DNA of 14,100 bases, taken from contig JAUWHC010000026.1 in NCBI GenBank assembly GCA_030606095.1, positions 1-14,100 on the forward strand, read 5' to 3'. This document shows positions 13,334-14,100 of the stretch, piece by piece. The DNA is from Promethearchaeota archaeon (lineage in GTDB: Archaea > Asgardarchaeota > Lokiarchaeia > Sigyniarchaeales > SOKP01). The position numbers and the translations under genes were made by a program. Under the pieces are notes generated by a model. That model saw nothing but the letters and a program-made list of their open reading frames with translations, did no database searches and was not told the origin of the DNA. How positions within the stretch are numbered: the stretch's first letter is position 1; every line of letters begins with the position of its first letter.

Positions 13334-14100
13334 ATGAAATTAGAAGGAAAAGCTGATATTGGAATTATTGGTGGGACAGGTTCAGGTGTTGAACTTGATA
13401 ACATTGAGGATATAAAGGTATATACACCCTATGGAAATACATCTGATTTTGTTAAAGTTGGTGAATTTAAAGGAAAGAAGGTAGCGTTTATATCTCGTCA
13501 TGGAGCTGGGCATACAATACCACCACATAAAGTAAATTCTAGAGCTAATCTCTGGGCTTTAAAAAAATTGGGAGTAAAATATATAATTTCACCTTCAGCA
13601 GTTGGATCTCTAAAAAAGGAGCATGATAAGCGCAAATTTGTAATGGTTGATCAATACATTGATAGAACTAAAAAAAGATTGGATACTTTTTATGAAGGTG
13701 GGCAAGTCTGTCACATCAGCCAAGCGGACCCTTATTGCTCTTATTTAAATAAGTTATTTTACGACACTGGAAAATCTATTGAGGGGTTAGAAATTCAAAA
13801 CGGTGGTACATATGTTTGTATCGAAGGACCTCGATTCTCAACTAGAGCAGAATCTAAAATGTTTAGACAATGGGGCGGAGATATCATTGGAATGACAACA
13901 TATCCAGAAGTAGTACTAGCTGCCGAAAAAGAGATATGTTATTGTTGTATTGCGATGGTGACTGATTTAGATGTGTGGGCAGGAGAATGTTCAATTTGTG
14001 GAGTTGTTGAAGTTCAAGAAAAATGTGCGAAATGTGGAGGCCCCGTAGAAAAGCTCGCGGTAAGTATAGAAGAAATTTTAGGAACAATGGAGAAAAATGC
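13334..14100 (+). CDS. mtnP: S-methyl-5'-thioadenosine phosphorylase (MTAP), 3' truncated, with zinc-ribbon-like insertion
   Basis: Phosphorolysis of methylthioadenosine to adenine and methylthioribose-1-phosphate in methionine salvage; cytoplasmic, usually a trimer or hexamer. Visible are GIIGGTGSG (10-18, phosphate site), SRHGAGH (54-60), PPHKVNSRANLWAL (63-76), the CIEGPRFSTRAES block (162-174) and IIGMTTYPE (184-192). T210-D211-L212-D213 has the two aspartates expected to bind adenine. Directly after TDLDVW, where homologues go almost straight into VSxEEV, there is an inserted C219-x2-C222-x8-C231-x2-C234 pattern with glycines, like a small zinc ribbon; VSIEEILGTMEKNA then resumes the family sequence. 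ATG at 13334 is preceded by a GGGATTG stretch. The frame is open at the window end, so about 25-40 residues are missing. Because D211/D213 are kept, adenine-type specificity is likely. Confidence 0.93.
   Translation, partial: MKLEGKADIGIIGGTGSGVELDNIEDIKVYTPYGNTSDFVKVGEFKGKKVAFISRHGAGHTIPPHKVNSRANLWALKKLGVKYIISPSAVGSLKKEHDKRKFVMVDQYIDRTKKRLDTFYEGGQVCHISQADPYCSYLNKLFYDTGKSIEGLEIQNGGTYVCIEGPRFSTRAESKMFRQWGGDIIGMTTYPEVVLAAEKEICYCCIAMVTDLDVWAGECSICGVVEVQEKCAKCGGPVEKLAVSIEEILGTMEKN

Noticed and set aside
13884..14087. Minus-strand frame inside the MTAP gene
   Set aside because: The plus strand encodes conserved MTAP sequence across the same bases.
1..14100. CRISPR array, defence system, prophage or insertion sequence
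   Set aside because: No repeat-spacer pattern, transposase, integrase, terminal repeats or defence-type gene cluster was seen; the genes are mostly housekeeping or lineage-typical.

Overview
The window is AT-rich and reads as a chromosomal segment of an archaeon, most probably an Asgard archaeon (Lokiarchaeia-like). This is inferred from gene content. It combines eukaryote-type elements (a Rab/Ras-like small GTPase, a free-standing Roadblock/LC7 protein, a presenilin-type intramembrane protease) with archaeal ones (Mch of the tetrahydromethanopterin C1 pathway, an F420-type FrhB subunit, a RecJ-like DHH nuclease, an aCPSF2-like beta-CASP nuclease, an archaemetzincin). No phylogenetic marker was searched.

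Layout. 1-244 (+) is the 3' end of a small GTPase, convergent with an FrhB-like flavin/Fe-S protein (250-1191, -). A divergent intergenic region with a perfect 18-bp palindrome follows, then a Roadblock gene (1433-1813, +). A convergent gap holds a nested inverted repeat, followed by a winged-helix protein (1945-2235, -), a long 3-hydroxyacyl-CoA dehydrogenase (2355-3545, -) and a presenilin homologue (3621-4688, -). Divergent from the presenilin is an archaemetzincin (4808-5509, +), whose stop codon overlaps that of a GT4 glycosyltransferase (5506-6753, -). Next come a PNPOx-like flavoprotein with an apparent -1 frameshift (7010-7369, continuing to 7491), a 59-aa acidic protein (7564-7743, +) and an unrecognised 393-aa protein (8016-9197, +). 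Then Mch (9259-10257, -) is divergent from a RecJ-like DHH phosphoesterase (10354-11868, +), an aCPSF2-like nuclease follows (11897-13204, -), and the window ends inside an MTA phosphorylase gene (13334-, +).

Most genes appear to be single transcription units in alternating orientation; I see no long operon. Themes are C1/F420 metabolism (FrhB-like, Mch), beta-oxidation-type chemistry (HADH), methionine salvage (MTAP), nucleic-acid processing (DHH, beta-CASP), proteolysis (presenilin and archaemetzincin sharing one divergent promoter region) and GTPase/Roadblock modules.

I see no mobile element, CRISPR array, rRNA or tRNA, and no gene cluster that clearly makes a new multi-gene system. The most notable points are the presenilin homologue with a very presenilin-like catalytic core, a zinc-ribbon-like four-cysteine insertion in MTAP, a one-residue-expanded metal-binding motif in the archaemetzincin, the A AAA AAT frameshift site in the PNPOx-like gene, the loss of the G4 asparagine in the GTPase, the 18-bp palindrome and an orphan 393-aa protein.
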